A stretch of DNA of 64,000 nt from Bacteroidota bacterium (GCA_030692515.1 JAUXZS010000028.1:62001-126000), one strand, 5' to 3'. Positions 27,646-37,288 are shown, counted from the stretch's first letter. Notes: generated from the letters alone by a model not told the origin. Made by a program: numbers and translations.

Positions 27646-29712
27646 TTAAATTTTTATACCAACAATACAAATATCATCCACTTGATCGTAATTACTTATA
27701 TTTCCATCATTGTCTATCCAAGTTTTCCAATTTTCATGGTTTAATTTAAGTTTTTCTAGTTGTTTATGTTGTGGAAGATTACAAATTCCCATCAAATATT
27801 CATTTAAATTTCTTTTTTTAAACTTTTTTCCAAGAGGGCCTCCGAATTGATCTGAATATCCATCTGTAAATAGATATAGATTATCATTTTTTTGATGGTT
27901 TAAAGTAAATAATGTAAAGCTATCTAGTTTTTCACCTTTACCAACTGGCATTTTGTCCTTTGGTAACTCTAATGCAGTATTATTTCTAATTATAACCGGA
28001 GCGCTATTTGCTGCAGCGTAAGTAATTGTATCTTCAAGTTTATCAAAGCACAGCAAAATTGCATCCATACCATCTTGTCCACCATCGTTGGATAAATTTT
28101 CTATTAAACGATTTCTTACATGATTTAAAATTTCGTTGGGCTCACTAATATTTTTTTCAATGATAGCTTCATTTAAAAAATTAATATTTATTAAACTCAT
28201 AAAAGCTCCTGGCACTCCGTGTCCAGTACTATCACAAACAGCTAAGTAAAATTTATCTTTAACTTCAATTGCCCAGTAAAAATCTCCACTCACAATATCC
28301 TTCGGTTTAAAAAATACAAAATGCTCCGGTAAATGTTTATTCAATAAATTTGCTGGTGCCAGAAGTGCGTATTGAATTCGCTTTGCATAGGTGATAGAAT
28401 CTACAATTTCTTTCTGATTTTGTTCGATAATTGCAGTTTGTTTTTCTGCAATAATGCTTCTATTTACTGCTATTTCTCGTTGTTTATCAACTTCTATAGT
28501 TTGTTTTTCGATAATAAGCTTTTGATTTTTAATTATTTTAATACGGCGGTAAAGAAAAATAGAAAAGAAAATTACAATGAGTAGACAAATAATTGAAGCG
28601 CTAATGATAACTTTATTTCTATTAATTTGTTCGCTATATTCAAAATCTTTTTTTTCTTGTTGCGCTTTTGCAATAACTTCTTTTTTCTCGTATTCATAGC
28701 TAAATTGTTTATTTAGGGTAACTTTTCTGATTTCATCGTTATCAATACTATCAGTCATTCTCGTAGAAAGTTTTAGCATTTCATAGGCTTTATCAAATTT
28801 CTTTTGCTTCACATAAATTTCTTGTAATAAATATGCGGAGGTTCCAATGTTTTTAGGATACCCCAACTTCATAGATATATCTAAAGAAGCTAATGCATTA
28901 GATAAAGCAAGGTCGGTTTTATTTTCATTTAAGTAAAAATTTCCCAAACTACTATATGAGTAAGCTATTCCAGGTGTATCACCAATCTCAGTTCTTATTT
29001 TTAAACTTTTATTATAAAAGAGTAGTGCATTTGCTTTATCACCAGCTGTTTCATAAACCTGACCGATAATTTGAAAAGAATAACCTTGACCTAATTTATC
29101 CTTAATAGCTTGTCTTATACGAAGTGCTTTTTGATAGTACCGTAATGCTTTCGTTAAATTACCAGCTTTATCATACAAATTACCAATGTTACTTAAACTT
29201 TGTGCTATTCCCTCGTTATCAGCAATTCGCTCCCTTATTTTCAAACTCTTCTCATAATAATTTAGAGCACGAATTAAGTCATTTTGAGTGCTATAAATGT
29301 ATCCTAAATTATTTAAAGAATATGCCAGGCCTTGCATATCTCCAACTTCTTCTTGAATTTTTAAACTTTTGTGAAAATAATTTAGGGCGGATTTTACATC
29401 GCCCAGATTAATAAGGAGATAACCTTTGTTATTTAAAAAATCAGCATAATGTTTTGTTGCATTTAATACTATAACGGGGTTTTTATCCTCCATTAATTTT
29501 TGTGATAGTGGCCCTAATAGATCATTATACTTTACCCAAACATCATCTTCATTAATTGATTCAATTAAACTTGTTAGAATGGCTAATTTGGTGGTGTCCT
29601 CTTTAGCTACCCGTAATGTTTTTTTTAATGAATCTAATTGTTGATTTTGAGAATAGCAGAATTTGGGTTGCAAAATCAACGATAAAATCATGAAGGCGAT
29701 TATTTTTTTCAT
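27646..29712 (-). CDS. TPR-SpoIIE membrane phosphatase (688 aa)
   Basis: A signal peptide (MKKIIAFMILSLILQPKFCYSQ) is followed by well-preserved TPR units (about 70-290; SLNNLGYIYSTQNDLIRALNYY-like repeats), a transmembrane helix (about 370-392, VIISASIICLLIVIFFSIFLY), a long coiled coil with IVDSITYAKRIQYALL and the SpoIIE domain. Catalytic marks are SGDFYWA, CDSTGHGVPGAFMSL, QDGMDAILLC, FTDGYSDQFGGPLG and QVDDICIVGIKI. An insert (WIDNDGNISNY) sits just before the last motif. The start codon overlaps the stop of the upstream gene by an ATGA, so the two are translationally coupled. Confidence 0.9.
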   Translation of the reverse strand: MKKIIAFMILSLILQPKFCYSQNQQLDSLKKTLRVAKEDTTKLAILTSLIESINEDDVWVKYNDLLGPLSQKLMEDKNPVIVLNATKHYADFLNNKGYLLINLGDVKSALNYFHKSLKIQEEVGDMQGLAYSLNNLGYIYSTQNDLIRALNYYEKSLKIRERIADNEGIAQSLSNIGNLYDKAGNLTKALRYYQKALRIRQAIKDKLGQGYSFQIIGQVYETAGDKANALLFYNKSLKIRTEIGDTPGIAYSYSSLGNFYLNENKTDLALSNALASLDISMKLGYPKNIGTSAYLLQEIYVKQKKFDKAYEMLKLSTRMTDSIDNDEIRKVTLNKQFSYEYEKKEVIAKAQQEKKDFEYSEQINRNKVIISASIICLLIVIFFSIFLYRRIKIIKNQKLIIEKQTIEVDKQREIAVNRSIIAEKQTAIIEQNQKEIVDSITYAKRIQYALLAPANLLNKHLPEHFVFFKPKDIVSGDFYWAIEVKDKFYLAVCDSTGHGVPGAFMSLININFLNEAIIEKNISEPNEILNHVRNRLIENLSNDGGQDGMDAILLCFDKLEDTITYAAANSAPVIIRNNTALELPKDKMPVGKGEKLDSFTLFTLNHQKNDNLYLFTDGYSDQFGGPLGKKFKKRNLNEYLMGICNLPQHKQLEKLKLNHENWKTWIDNDGNISNYDQVDDICIVGIKI

Positions 29713-31640
29713 AATTTAATTCCAATTAAGCAAACATCATCAACTTGGTCTAAAGTACCTTTCCATTCATTAAAAGTATTTGTTAAAATTTCATTTTGTT
29801 TTTCCATAGTTTCATTAGCAACTGAAACTAACAAGTCGTTGAGCTTTTTGTATTTATATTTCTTTCCTTTAGGACCTCCGAACTGATCGGCAAAACCATC
29901 AGTATATAAATATAAACTATCACCCGAGGTAAAATCAATAGTTTGTAAGGTGAAATTTTGAGATTTCTCACCTTTCCCTACCGGCATTTTATCTTTTTCG
30001 AGTTCACTTGCAATATTATTGTGAATTAAAACCGGTGCGTTGTTTGCAGCAGAGTAGGTAATTATATTTGTCTTTGTATTAATGCATAGTAATATCGCAT
30101 CCATACCGTCTTGCCCTCCTTGTTGTGAAATATTCTCGATCAACCTTTTCCGAACATGATCTAATACTTTATTTGGCTCAGTAATATTTTTTTCAGTTAT
30201 GGCTTCATTTAAAAAAGAAATATTAAGTAAACTCATGAAAGCCCCAGGAACACCATGACCAGTACTATCACAAACGGCAAGATAAAAATTATCTTCTTTT
30301 TTTGTTGCCCAATAAAAATCACCACTAACAATATCCTTTGGTTTAAATAGAATAAAATTATCTGGAATAAATTTATTTACAAATTCATCATGGGCGAGTA
30401 GGGTATTTTGAATCCGTTTTGCATAGTGAATTGAATCTAAAATTTCTTTTTGCTTTTCATCAACTAAGGCTTTTTGCTCAGAAATAATAGTATTAGCTTT
30501 CTTTTTTTGTTTATATCCTCTATAAGAAATAAAAAGTAATAACAATACTAGAACAATACCAATTAATAATAAATTTCTTTGATTATTTTGTTCTGTTATA
30601 AGAGCCTCTTTATCTTTTAACTCACTTTCTTTTTTTGCAATGCCATATTTTACATCCATCTCCAATGCCTTTGCTTTAAATTTAAAAGTTGATACACTGT
30701 CATTATATGCTGTAAATAGTAAATGACTTAAATATGCCTCTTTAGTTTTTCCAATTGCAAAATAACTTTGTGATAATTTAAAATGACAGTTTTTTATTGT
30801 CTCATGAAAAACATTACCCTTCAGAAGCTCTATTGAATGATTGTAATTAGCTATAGCAGAATCAAATTTTTGCTCCCGAAAAAAAATATCACCTAATACT
30901 TCGTGGCAATTACCTGGACCATTTGTTGGATAGTTAATGCTGTGATAAATCTCTAACGACTCCATTGCCTTTTGTTTTGCAGAAACAAGGTCTCCTTTTT
31001 TTAGTTTAATTTCTGCTAATCCTAAAGTAATATTTGCTAACTCACTTTGATTATTGTTTTCACGAAAAACTTGAGCTGCCCTGATCCCATAAATGTAGGC
31101 ACTATCAAAATAATTAAATTTCAAGTGTAATAAACAAATATTGTTGAGAGCCGTTGCATATTGTGTTTTATTCTTTATTGAATCGTAATAATTTAAAGCT
31201 TTAAAATTATAAAATAACGACTCCGAATATTTGTCTTGATTACTTAATAAAATAGCATAAATTTTATAATGATTCATTATTTCACTTTGAAGATTATTTT
31301 CTTTTGCATATTTCATATAATCGAAATAATACTCTAAAGCAACCTCATACAAGCCTCGATAGGTTAAATTATTAATTAGGGATTTAGAAATGCGAATAAC
31401 TCCTGCTTGAAATTTAATTTTCTTTGCGAGATTTAATGCAGAAACAAAATACTCAAATCTTTCCTTTGATTTATTATTATCGTAAAGAGAACCAATTTTA
31501 TAAAGTGAGTTTACCTTATTACTATCTTCTTTTAATTGAGGAATTATTCTTAATAAAGAATCTTGAGTTCGAGTTTGCGAATTCAAATTAATTGAGGCAA
31601 AAACTATTAGAAGTAAAGTATATATTTTTTTTAGGCTCAT
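29709..31640 (-). CDS. TPR-SpoIIE membrane phosphatase (643 aa)
   Basis: The start at 31640 (MSLKKIYTLLLIVFASINLNSQ) gives a proper signal peptide; the frame is open to 31718 but the extra 26 residues look unrelated. A periplasmic TPR region (about 30-330), one transmembrane helix (about 355-373, LLLIGIVLVLLLLFISY), the linker EILDSIHYAKRIQNTLL and a C-terminal SpoIIE domain follow. Catalytic marks are SGDFYWA, CDSTGHGVPGAFMSLL, QDGMDAILLC, YTDGFADQFGGPKG and QVDDVCLIGIKL. It is the first gene of a three-gene phosphatase operon and lies 92 bases downstream of paaZ on the same strand. Confidence 0.9.
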   Translation of the reverse strand: MSLKKIYTLLLIVFASINLNSQTRTQDSLLRIIPQLKEDSNKVNSLYKIGSLYDNNKSKERFEYFVSALNLAKKIKFQAGVIRISKSLINNLTYRGLYEVALEYYFDYMKYAKENNLQSEIMNHYKIYAILLSNQDKYSESLFYNFKALNYYDSIKNKTQYATALNNICLLHLKFNYFDSAYIYGIRAAQVFRENNNQSELANITLGLAEIKLKKGDLVSAKQKAMESLEIYHSINYPTNGPGNCHEVLGDIFFREQKFDSAIANYNHSIELLKGNVFHETIKNCHFKLSQSYFAIGKTKEAYLSHLLFTAYNDSVSTFKFKAKALEMDVKYGIAKKESELKDKEALITEQNNQRNLLLIGIVLVLLLLFISYRGYKQKKKANTIISEQKALVDEKQKEILDSIHYAKRIQNTLLAHDEFVNKFIPDNFILFKPKDIVSGDFYWATKKEDNFYLAVCDSTGHGVPGAFMSLLNISFLNEAITEKNITEPNKVLDHVRKRLIENISQQGGQDGMDAILLCINTKTNIITYSAANNAPVLIHNNIASELEKDKMPVGKGEKSQNFTLQTIDFTSGDSLYLYTDGFADQFGGPKGKKYKYKKLNDLLVSVANETMEKQNEILTNTFNEWKGTLDQVDDVCLIGIKL

Positions 31641-31732
31641 TAAATTTCCAATCTTAGAAACTATATATCTAGATGATAAAAACAATTTCTTGCCGAAAAA
31701 ATAATTCTCTAAACTCATACATTATATTGAGT

Positions 31733-33781
31733 TTAACTTTGTTTTCTCATTTTAACCATCGTTAAAATTGTAGCAATTGCAACAGTTTCACCAGTTTCAT
31801 CATAAACATCTACTAAAAATTTTACAATTCCTTTAGCAATATCTTCTGCATTCTTTTTTTCTTGTTCAATTTTTTCCTTACAGCTAAATCTTACTTGAAT
31901 AGTAGAACCGGGATAAACAGGTTTAGTAAAACGACATTCATCAATTCCATAATTTAATAACACTGGTCCTTTTGGTGCATCAACAAATAATCCGGCAGCT
32001 CTGCTCAAAATAAAATAGCCATGAGCAACTCGCCCTGTAAAAATGGTACCTTCTAATGAATTTGCATCCATGTGGGCATAAAATTTATCGCCACTTAACT
32101 CCGCAAATTTATCTATGTCGTCTAATGTTACTAAATGCTTTTCTGTAATTAATGTTTCACCAACTTCTAAATCTTCAAAGTATTGTTTAAAAGGATGAAT
32201 ATCTTTTATAATTGGTTTTGCTCCTTGCTGATATTGATTGGTGATTGCCGTAATAGTAGTAGGGGAGCCCTGAATTGCAGTGCGCTGCATGTAATGTAAT
32301 ACTCCACGTTTGCCACCCATTTCTTCGCCGCCACCTGCGCGACCAGGACCACCATGAATTAACATTGGCATTGGGGAACCATGACCAGTACTTTCTTTTG
32401 CACAATCTGCATTTAAAACCAAAATTCTTCCGTGCATACAAGCAGCCCCTAAGGTGTACATGCGTGCAATTTTATTATCTGCCGTGATTATTGAACTTAC
32501 CAGCGAGCCTTTTCCCATTTTACTTAATTCAATTGCATCTTCAATTGTTTTGTAAGGCATAATTGTACTAACAGGCCCAAAAGCTTCAACGTTATGGCAA
32601 TCTGTATTCTTAAAAGGATTATCGTTAAAGAAAATAATTGGTGGCATAAAAGCACCTTTATTTTTATCGGCACCTTTAACTTCAAAATTCTCGAAATTTC
32701 CAATTATTATTTTTTGAGATTTAGAAAGTAGTTCTACTTTTTCTTTTACTTCAATTAATTGAGATAATCCAGCCAGTGAGCCCATGCGCACACCCTCAAT
32801 ATTTGGGTCGCCAATTACATTTTGTCCTAAGCGCTTACCTAAAGCAATTTGAACATCTTCTACCATATTTTCAGGAACAATAATTCTACGAACAGCAGTA
32901 CATTTTTGGCCAGCTTTAGTTGTAATCTCTCTTGCTATTTCTTTAATAAAAATATCAAACTCCGGCATTGCTGTTGTAACATCAGTTCCAAGCACACAGC
33001 AATTTAACGAATCTGCCTCCATATTAAAATGAACAGCCTCTTCCAATAGGCGAGGATGGGCCTTTAACATTTTACCGGTACTTGCAGAACCTGTAAACGT
33101 TACAACATCCTGACTGCGCACATGATCTAAAATTCCATTAGCACTACCGCAAATTAATTGCAAAGCACCTTCCGGTAAAATTTTACTGGCAATAATTTCT
33201 TTTACTACAGCTTCGGTTAAAAAAGAAGTAAGCGCTGCAGGCTTAACAATTGCAGGAACTCCAGCTAACCAATTAACAGCAACTTTTTCTAACATTCCCC
33301 AAACCGGGAAATTAAATGCGTTGATATGAATAGCAACGCCTTGTTTTGGTACACAAATGTGGTGCCCTATAAACGTATTGTTTTTCGATAAACGAACTGC
33401 ATCACCATCATAACAAAATGTTTCGTCAGGAAATTGACGACGCAAAGAAGCATAGGTAAATAAATTACCTATACCGCCTTCAATATCTACCCAGCTATCA
33501 ACGCGGGTTGCGCCGGTAGCCCAACTAATTTTATAAAAATCTTCTTTTTTACTTTGTAAATGCAGTGCTAATGCTTTAAGCATTAAACCCCTTTGCTGAA
33601 AAGTTAGTTTACGTAGTTTTGGGCCACCAACAGTGCGTGCATAATCACACATTTTTTCAAAATCAAGTCCTTTACTACTAACTGTAGTAATAACATTTCC
33701 AGTTATTGCATTAAATAATTCTTGTCCATTGCCATCACCAGCAATCCATTGTCCGTAAGCGTAATTCTTTAGTTGGTTCAT
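31733..33781 (-). CDS. paaZ: bifunctional PaaZ-type aldehyde dehydrogenase / MaoC hydratase (682 aa)
   Basis: PaaZ opens the oxepin ring in the phenylacetate pathway and oxidises the resulting aldehyde. Residues about 1-515 are an aldehyde dehydrogenase (NFPVWGMLEKVAVNWLAGVPAIVKPA, FTGSASTGKML, catalytic Cys in TKAGQKCTAVRR, EAFGPVSTIMPY). Residues about 540-682 are a MaoC hot-dog domain (FEDLEVGETLITEKHLVTLDDIDKFAELSGD, AHGYFILSRAAG). The length matches PaaZ. None of the paaABCDE or other paa genes are in this window, so the gene is either isolated or part of another catabolic route. Its downstream neighbour is a SpoIIE phosphatase. Confidence 0.93.
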   Translation of the reverse strand: MNQLKNYAYGQWIAGDGNGQELFNAITGNVITTVSSKGLDFEKMCDYARTVGGPKLRKLTFQQRGLMLKALALHLQSKKEDFYKISWATGATRVDSWVDIEGGIGNLFTYASLRRQFPDETFCYDGDAVRLSKNNTFIGHHICVPKQGVAIHINAFNFPVWGMLEKVAVNWLAGVPAIVKPAALTSFLTEAVVKEIIASKILPEGALQLICGSANGILDHVRSQDVVTFTGSASTGKMLKAHPRLLEEAVHFNMEADSLNCCVLGTDVTTAMPEFDIFIKEIAREITTKAGQKCTAVRRIIVPENMVEDVQIALGKRLGQNVIGDPNIEGVRMGSLAGLSQLIEVKEKVELLSKSQKIIIGNFENFEVKGADKNKGAFMPPIIFFNDNPFKNTDCHNVEAFGPVSTIMPYKTIEDAIELSKMGKGSLVSSIITADNKIARMYTLGAACMHGRILVLNADCAKESTGHGSPMPMLIHGGPGRAGGGEEMGGKRGVLHYMQRTAIQGSPTTITAITNQYQQGAKPIIKDIHPFKQYFEDLEVGETLITEKHLVTLDDIDKFAELSGDKFYAHMDANSLEGTIFTGRVAHGYFILSRAAGLFVDAPKGPVLLNYGIDECRFTKPVYPGSTIQVRFSCKEKIEQEKKNAEDIAKGIVKFLVDVYDETGETVAIATILTMVKMRKQS

Positions 33782-33980
33782 TATAAAAAAAATTAAAATG
33801 TAAATATCTAATCTAGGGTTATAAATATAATAAATAGAAGCTTATTTAAAGCTTTAATTGATATTATTTGATAATTTGCTCAATAATAATAATGTTAGAG
33901 TATTTTAAGATATTTTAGGATATTTGATGGTATTCTTGCACCATTTTTGGAAAGAGTAGGTAACCTTAATTAAAAAATAT

Positions 33981-34745
33981 ATGAAATTAAAATTTACAGT
34001 AATTATTGCAATTGTAGCAATTGCATTTAACGTTAAAGCTCAGGATTTAGGAAAAATTATTCTAAGAAACGGCTATAACAGCTATCCAAAATTTATTGCT
34101 TCATTGAATGGCATTCGTTTATCAAATGAATATAACAGTATTGCCACTTTTGCACTATTAGATGATAACAGCTACAAATTAAAACTATTACAAGCAGGGT
34201 CAACAAATCTATTAACTTTTACATTAAGCAGCGAACCAAAATATTTATCAAAATATTTAATTACGAAAGATAATACAGGTAATTATACCGTTATTTTAGA
34301 AAGCAAATCTTTAATGTTAGATGAGCCTGAGCAACCCGCAACCACCCATACTTTTGTAACAATACCTGTCACCGTGAGTGTTGAGCCAGCTGCTGCGGTA
34401 ACTACAACCGTTCTTACAACAAATCCTACGACATACACAACTTCAACCATAACAAATATTTCTAAAGCAGAGTTTGATGAAAGATTGGCAGCAGTAAAGA
34501 AAGTGAGCTTTGACGAAAAAAGATTAGCTAAAGCTAAACAAGTTTATGATGATGAATATTTAAGTACCAACCAAGTAATCGAAGTAATGAAAGCTTTGTC
34601 ATTTGACGATTCTAAATTAGATTTTGCAAAATGGGCCTATAAAAACACAATGGATAAAAAGAATTATTATAAAGTAGATGATCATTTAACTTTTGGTGCT
34701 TCGAAAACAGATTTAAATACCTTTATCAAAAATCAACCTAAATAA
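33981..34745 (+). CDS. DUF4476 domain protein, secreted (254 aa)
   Basis: A signal peptide (MKLKFTVIIAIVAIAFNVKAQ) precedes a beta-rich N-terminal domain (about 25-110) and a Thr/Val-rich linker (about 118-155, TTTVLTTNPTTYTTST). A C-terminal helical DUF4476 domain (about 160-254) has the typical FDERLAAVKKVSFDEKRLAKAK repeat-like helices and QVIEVMKALSFDDSKLDFAKWAY. DUF4476 is common in secreted Bacteroidota proteins and has no known function. The gene converges with the degenerate DEAD-box gene, 14 bases apart. Confidence 0.82.
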   Translation: MKLKFTVIIAIVAIAFNVKAQDLGKIILRNGYNSYPKFIASLNGIRLSNEYNSIATFALLDDNSYKLKLLQAGSTNLLTFTLSSEPKYLSKYLITKDNTGNYTVILESKSLMLDEPEQPATTHTFVTIPVTVSVEPAAAVTTTVLTTNPTTYTTSTITNISKAEFDERLAAVKKVSFDEKRLAKAKQVYDDEYLSTNQVIEVMKALSFDDSKLDFAKWAYKNTMDKKNYYKVDDHLTFGASKTDLNTFIKNQPK

Positions 34746-34759
34746 TTTTTTTAAATTTA

Positions 34760-35383
34760 TTAGTGTCTCTCCTCTGTAACTTCAATTATATGAGGGGCAA
34801 TAATAAATTTATGAATTAGCTTTTCTATTTTTTCATTTAAACTATCGGTAAACACTAAGTGCTGGCATTTAGGTAGACTTAAAGCTAATCTATCAATATG
34901 CCCTTGAGCTGCAATTTTCAACATCATTTCGGCATCATCAATTACAAAAAGTTTAATCTTATTTAAATTTAAATTTCTAATAAAATAAAGATCTAGTATG
35001 CGCTTAGGCGTTCCAATTAAAATATCTGTTCCAACATAAATCTCTTCAGCTTCCTTATTTATTTTTCCTTCTTCGTAAACGCAGTAGGTTCTTAAATCTG
35101 TATCTTTTGTAAACAATAAAAACAGTTCTTTTAAAGCAATGGCTTTTTCCATATCGGAAACCAAAATTAAAGCTCTTGGTGCATCTTCAATGGCACGCTG
35201 TAACTTTTGAACGGTCATCATGGCAATTAAGGTGGTTTTACCAATATTTGCGGGACCAACTCCTATAACATCAAAACCACCATTTATTTTAGTAATAGCT
35301 TTTGACTGTAACTCTGTAGGCTCTTCAAAACCATTTAAAAGTAAATTGGCGGCTAATTTTTTATGAAATTTTTCTTTGAACAT
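34760..35383 (-). CDS. degenerate DEAD-box protein, N-terminal RecA domain only (207 aa)
   Basis: The sequence follows domain 1 of a DEAD-box helicase: Q motif GFEEPTELQSKAI, motif I GPANIGKTT (normally AxTGTGKT), motif Ia-like ILVSDM, Ib GTPKRILDL (normally TPGR) and motif II VIDDAEMM in place of DEAD. Motif III is TDS rather than SAT. Domain 2 is absent: the protein stops after HIIEVTEERH. Unwinding is therefore unlikely, although the GKT of Walker A remains. It may be an RNA-binding relic, a regulator, or a decaying gene. A full DEAD-box helicase is present at 50499. Confidence 0.75.
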   Translation of the reverse strand: MFKEKFHKKLAANLLLNGFEEPTELQSKAITKINGGFDVIGVGPANIGKTTLIAMMTVQKLQRAIEDAPRALILVSDMEKAIALKELFLLFTKDTDLRTYCVYEEGKINKEAEEIYVGTDILIGTPKRILDLYFIRNLNLNKIKLFVIDDAEMMLKIAAQGHIDRLALSLPKCQHLVFTDSLNEKIEKLIHKFIIAPHIIEVTEERH

Positions 35384-35406
35384 GATTTTTTTTTGATGAG
35401 TACTTT

Positions 35407-36096
35407 TTATGAGGTAAATTTATAACCAACACCTCTAATTGAATGAAAGTGGTTTGGTAATTTAGGATTACTTTCAAAATATTTTCTAAAATTTAAAATA
35501 TAGTTATCAATTGTGCGTGAAGAGGCATTCTCTTCAATGTCCCATAATTTCTCAATAATTTCATCTCGCGAAATAACCTTATTGGCATTTTCGGTTAATA
35601 ATTTTAATAAACCAATTTCGCGTTTGGATAGAGTAGAGGTAGAGCCTGTTATATCTTTAATTTCAAAGGTTTCAAAATTAATTTCGCAATTATTAAATGT
35701 AATAGTAGAGGAAACATCTTTTTGAGTACGCTTAATTAAATTACTTACCCTAAGCAGTAATTCCTCTAAATCAAAGGGCTTTGTAATATAATCATCGGCG
35801 CCCAACTTTAAACCTTCAATTTTATCGGAGATTTGATTTTTAGCGGTTAAAAATATTATTGGTATAGTTGGGTTTATTAATTTAAATTCTTTACAAAGAT
35901 CAAAACCATTTATTTCGGGCAACATAACATCTAGCAGCACCAAATTTATTGAGTTAGAGTTATTTTTAAAAAGCGTTAAAGCATCATTTCCTCGTTTTGA
36001 AATAAGAATTTTATAATTATCTAATTGCAAATTAAGTGCAATAGTATTCGCTAAATTTTCTTCGTCTTCTACAATTAATATTTGGCTTTGTTGCAT
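35407..36096 (-). CDS. OmpR/PhoB-type response regulator (229 aa)
   Basis: A receiver domain (about 1-120) has the acidic pair EDEE, the phospho-acceptor Asp in VLLDVMLPEING and the Lys in YITKPFDLEEL. The C-terminal winged-helix DNA-binding domain (about 130-229) ends with RTIDNYILNFRKYFE and IRGVGYKF. Its start overlaps the stop of the histidine kinase gene by one base, so they form a cognate pair. Target genes are not evident. Confidence 0.93.
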   Translation of the reverse strand: MQQSQILIVEDEENLANTIALNLQLDNYKILISKRGNDALTLFKNNSNSINLVLLDVMLPEINGFDLCKEFKLINPTIPIIFLTAKNQISDKIEGLKLGADDYITKPFDLEELLLRVSNLIKRTQKDVSSTITFNNCEINFETFEIKDITGSTSTLSKREIGLLKLLTENANKVISRDEIIEKLWDIEENASSRTIDNYILNFRKYFESNPKLPNHFHSIRGVGYKFTS

Positions 36097-36905
36097 TATT
36101 TTGGAATAGTAATTAAGTACGAAACACCTTTGTTTTTTTCTATTTCAACTTTTCCGTCCACTTGTTCTGATAACATGTAAATAAGCTGCATACCAAGGTT
36201 AGAATCCTTTTTTACATCAAAATTCTCTTTAAAACCTATACCATCATCTTTAACAGATAAATTATAATTAATATCGTTTGAATTAAGTTCAATAGTAATA
36301 GACCCTGCATCACCATTAAAAGCATATTTTAAGGAGTTACTAATTATTTCGTTTAAAATTAAACCAATTGGTATCATGTAATCAATATCAAAATACAAAT
36401 TGGGTTGAATATTAAAATTAAATTTAATATTAGAATCAATTTTTGATAAAGATTGTTGAATGCCGGTACTAAGGCGTTGAATATATTCGCTAATTTCTAT
36501 TTTACTTAAGTCTTTAGAAGAATATAACATCTCATGTACCAAAGCCATAGAATTTATTCTGTTTCTGCTTTCAATAATTAAATCAAGATAACGCTTATCT
36601 ACAATATTTTCTGTTTGTAGATTAAGTAAACTAGAAACAATTTGGAGATTATTTTTTACTCTGTGATGGATTTCTTTTAACAACTGTTCTTTTTCCTTTA
36701 AAGAAATGGTTGATGATTCAAGCTCCTCGCCTAACATATTAACGCCTGTTCCTATAGCATCCATATAATCATCGCCAACTAGTGTCGTTTTTTTTGTAAA
36801 ATCCAGTCGTGCAAATGACATGATAACGTCAAGAATTTCTTTTACTCTTTCAGGGTTTGTATCGTTAATATTATTTGGCATTATTGTAGATATTGTTTTA
36901 GCCAT
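36096..36905 (-). CDS. soluble histidine kinase, HisKA_2 type (269 aa)
   Basis: There is no transmembrane segment. The first 80 residues are a helical region with no known sensor fold. The dimerisation/phospho-acceptor motif is HHRVKNNLQIVSSLLNLQ (about 95-112), typical of HisKA_2. The HATPase domain follows with ILNEIISNSLKYAF (N box), VKDDGIGF (G1) and LGMQLIYMLSEQVDGKV (G2). Input must come from the N-terminus or a partner. It overlaps the upstream STAS-like gene by 25 bases and the response regulator gene by one base, so all three are one operon. Confidence 0.9.
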   Translation of the reverse strand: MAKTISTIMPNNINDTNPERVKEILDVIMSFARLDFTKKTTLVGDDYMDAIGTGVNMLGEELESSTISLKEKEQLLKEIHHRVKNNLQIVSSLLNLQTENIVDKRYLDLIIESRNRINSMALVHEMLYSSKDLSKIEISEYIQRLSTGIQQSLSKIDSNIKFNFNIQPNLYFDIDYMIPIGLILNEIISNSLKYAFNGDAGSITIELNSNDINYNLSVKDDGIGFKENFDVKKDSNLGMQLIYMLSEQVDGKVEIEKNKGVSYLITIPK

Positions 36906-37288
36906 TCAATAGCATCTTCTTCATTATCAAACAAACGAGCTGGCACTTTAGGTTTATTTAATCCCATAAAAAAATTGCCAATTACTCGGCTTAGTGGAGA
37001 CTTAACTATAACTGCAAAAGAATTTATTTTTGTATCCCTTCCATTTGTTGAAAAATGTTGACGAGCATCGCGGGCCATTGACTTAATTTCCGTTGAATCT
37101 ATCAATAAAGGAAACTTTTTATTCGTAAAAAAAGAAGATACAGCTATAGAGTTTTCTTTGGCTTCTTTTAAAGTAATTTCAGCAAACGGTTTTGCTTTAG
37201 TACGGCAAATACCATCTCCGCCCATCCAGGTATAAAATACCGAGAGTTCTATTGCGTTTTCGGGTGGCGTTAATGTATTCATAATCAA
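36881..37288 (-). CDS. STAS/SEC14-like small protein (135 aa)
   Basis: The fold suggested by the alternation of helices and strands (FPLLIDSTEIKSMARDARQHFS, FAVIVKSPLSRVIGNFFMGLNKP, RLFDNEEDAIEWLKQYL) matches the SpoIIAA-like/STAS-SEC14 proteins common in Bacteroidota. The last line, with EDAIEWL, is the usual C-terminal mark. It is encoded first in an operon with a soluble histidine kinase lacking a sensor domain, overlapping it by 25 bases, so it may be the sensory or regulatory partner of that kinase. This role is inferred. Confidence 0.65.
   Translation of the reverse strand: MIMNTLTPPENAIELSVFYTWMGGDGICRTKAKPFAEITLKEAKENSIAVSSFFTNKKFPLLIDSTEIKSMARDARQHFSTNGRDTKINSFAVIVKSPLSRVIGNFFMGLNKPKVPARLFDNEEDAIEWLKQYLQ

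Noticed and set aside
31641-31718. N-terminal extension of the TPR-SpoIIE gene
   Set aside because: The extra 26 residues would hide a normal signal peptide that begins at the Met at 31640; the inner start is preferred.
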